The notes under the pieces are model-generated. The model was not told where the DNA came from. It worked only from the letters and a program-made list of their open reading frames with translations, and made no database searches. DNA of 64,000 nt from CBDIDH01 sp965277595 (GTDB lineage Bacteria > Planctomycetota > Planctomycetia > Isosphaerales > Isosphaeraceae): the NCBI GenBank assembly GCA_965277595.1, contig CBDIDH010000002.1:1736001-1800000 (forward strand), in the 5' to 3' direction. A program made the position numbers and the translations under genes. This document shows, one piece after another, positions 62,680 to 64,000 of the stretch (positions are counted from its first letter, which is position 1; every line of letters starts with the position of its first letter).

Positions 62680-63429
62680 TTAGGGTTGCGGGTGGCTCGT
62701 TGCTGGCCACTTGCCGACGTGATCGCCGATCTCGAACGAACGGCCGCACTTTGGGCATTCCGCGAAGAAGTTCTTGGTTCCGACACGGGCCCGCTGGCAG
62801 TTGCAGCTCCAAACCTTGCTGGTTGCCTTGCCCTCCCTGGGCGGCGGAGGGGCCAGTTCTGTGGGAACGTCCACACCGATCCTGCCGAGCACGCCCGCAA
62901 ATTGGCCGTCAACATCGATGGCGATGTTTCCTTTGGCATCAATGTCGATCCCGAATTCGATCATCTTGTCACGGCAGACGCGGTCGAACTCGCCCTTGGC
63001 GCCGGCTTGGTGTCGCCATGCGCAAAGCATGAATTTGAGCAGGTGGGCCATCACGGCTGCGGCTTGCATTTCGGGCAACCTCGCCTCGTTGAAGGCGATC
63101 GTGCCGACAATGGCGTAGCCGTCCGCCCCGTCGTGATAAGTCCCCACGGACTTGATGTTCATTCGCTCGACGCGGATCAAGGGGACGCCCAGCCCGACCC
63201 CGTCCTTGACACGGATATCGAGCGTCTGGGAGAGGACTAATGCCCCCTTGCGGAGCCATTCGAGATGGTCGCGGTTATGCCACCAATCCGCGGTTCGTTG
63301 ATTCCCCACGATCATGTCGTAAAGCGTGGGGATTTTAAAATCCTTCCCCTCCTTCCAGTCCTCGATGTGCTTCATCGAGGCGGGGAGATCAATTTTAAAA
63401 TAGTCATCGCGGGCTCCCGTCGTGCCCAT
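62680..63429 (-). CDS. Possible SprT-related protein with C-terminal zinc ribbon
   Basis: A 249-residue protein. The middle part, ARLPEMQAAAVMAHLLKFML then CAWRHQAGAKGEFDRVCRDK, resembles the helix of SprT-like metallopeptidases, but the expected HExxH is missing (MAHLLKF), so it may be inactive. A C-terminal ribbon has CNCQRARVGTKNFFAECPKC. SprT-like genes are common on plasmids and phages. The start at 63429 faces divergent operators. Confidence 0.5.
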   Translation of the reverse strand: MGTTGARDDYFKIDLPASMKHIEDWKEGKDFKIPTLYDMIVGNQRTADWWHNRDHLEWLRKGALVLSQTLDIRVKDGVGLGVPLIRVERMNIKSVGTYHDGADGYAIVGTIAFNEARLPEMQAAAVMAHLLKFMLCAWRHQAGAKGEFDRVCRDKMIEFGIDIDAKGNIAIDVDGQFAGVLGRIGVDVPTELAPPPPREGKATSKVWSCNCQRARVGTKNFFAECPKCGRSFEIGDHVGKWPATSHPQP

Positions 63430-63536
63430 TTGAGGAGTCTCCTATCAAGAATCTCAGAGCGGAAAAAATGAGGGCGCGCTCCGGGGAAGTCAGACTGCTC
63501 TTGCGGTCTCAGCCTCACCCGAAGTAAGATTGGTCA

Positions 63537-63552
63537 CGAAGCATCTGCTTCG
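63537..63552. promoter_or_regulatory. Palindromic operator 1
   Basis: CGAAGC-ATCT-GCTTCG is a perfect 6-bp inverted repeat between divergent genes of the element, 108 bases upstream of the SprT-like gene start. Confidence 0.55.
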
Positions 63553-63570
63553 CGATCTCTACCCTATTAA

Positions 63571-63588
63571 TCGAAGCGTTTGCTTCGA
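63571..63588. promoter_or_regulatory. Palindromic operator 2
   Basis: TCGAAGC-GTTT-GCTTCGA repeats operator 1 with its centre 35 bases to the right. Two copies at this distance suit cooperative binding by one regulator. Confidence 0.55.
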
Positions 63589-63646
63589 GAGTCAAGGGCG
63601 CCGGCTAATTTTTGCCGAAAGCACAAGAGATGGGATGGGGCAGAGA

Positions 63647-64000
63647 ATGGCCGACTTCCGGTACTTCGATCACTTATTTGGATCGGCAATTAACGATATA
63701 TTCGAGGCAACGAAGCGTATCGAGTGTGCCATCGCGCGCATCGAGCATGTCACCGACGAAGAAAGGCCCCTCGCATACCAAAACCTTGCCGCTTACTGCG
63801 ATATGATCGCAGGGCTCCTGAGTCTGCCTATTTCTAAATTGCAAGACAGAACTTCCAGATTGTCGTGTTTAATAATAGAGTTATCTGTAAATACTATCAT
63901 TCATCATGAAATGTTACCTAGAGAAGATGAACAAGATTACGCGAGCAAAAAGCAGATCGTTCAGAATTGGAACAATGCTTTTCGGCGTGACAGGGTTGCG
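63647..64000 (+). CDS. Unknown protein, 3' end outside window
   Basis: An open frame of at least 118 codons from ATG 63647 (or ATG 63635) to the right edge, without a stop. It begins MADFRYFDHLFGSAINDIFE and continues TKRIECAIARIEHVTDEERP, a helical, AT-richer sequence. It points away from the other element genes and lies beyond the paired operators. No family is recognised. Confidence 0.6.
   Translation, partial: MADFRYFDHLFGSAINDIFEATKRIECAIARIEHVTDEERPLAYQNLAAYCDMIAGLLSLPISKLQDRTSRLSCLIIELSVNTIIHHEMLPREDEQDYASKKQIVQNWNNAFRRDRVA

Overview
The window (about 64% GC by eye) comes from a planctomycete, most likely of the Isosphaeraceae type. The evidence is the mix of typical families: a DUF1559 pseudopilin-like protein, the small basic protein shared by Planctomycetes, Verrucomicrobia and Chlamydiae, a Ser/Thr kinase fused to 14 WD40 repeats, a large secreted protein with a Hint domain, a thioredoxin-like/haem/copper-monooxygenase fusion, and DUF11-type surface proteins. 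No rRNA genes, complete tRNA genes or CRISPR arrays were seen.

Positions 1-50350 are chromosomal backbone. They hold secreted hydrolases (beta-lactamase fold, GH51, GH5-like, prolyl oligopeptidase, M48 peptidase), a LarA-like protein, the kinase, an SdpI/SdpR-type pair with a palindromic operator, aroC, purC, a pterin dehydratase, a ZIP transporter, a NagB-like sugar isomerase, miaA, hflX, truB, a P-II regulator and several exported proteins without known function. Two kinds of accessory DNA interrupt it: a frameshifted IS5-like element (32149-33126), and a retron-like locus (38222-39767) made of a promoter, a strongly folded leader RNA flanked by complementary ends, and a reverse transcriptase related to myxobacterial retron enzymes.

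Positions 50351-52827 are a scrap zone: two degraded IS3-family elements joined tail to tail, then a roughly 100-bp palindromic MITE-like element. At 52828 begins the 5' half of a tRNA-Leu(CAA) gene that stops matching a tRNA just after the anticodon stem. A tyrosine recombinase follows 129 bp later.

From there to the right edge lies the start of an integrated element of more than 11 kb, whose far end is outside the window. Apart from the integrase and the rightmost partial gene, its genes run leftward in tight, often ATGA-coupled series: a possible SprT-related protein, a ParB-like protein, a VirD4/TraD-like ATPase, membrane and zinc-ribbon proteins, small unknowns, a DUF3310 protein, an HNH-type endonuclease and ThyX. 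The endonuclease gene appears to have invaded thyX: its own first residues are the ThyX amino terminus, and the intact ThyX downstream starts with the same ten residues written with different codons. This re-encoding is, with the retron-like locus, the most interesting observation here.
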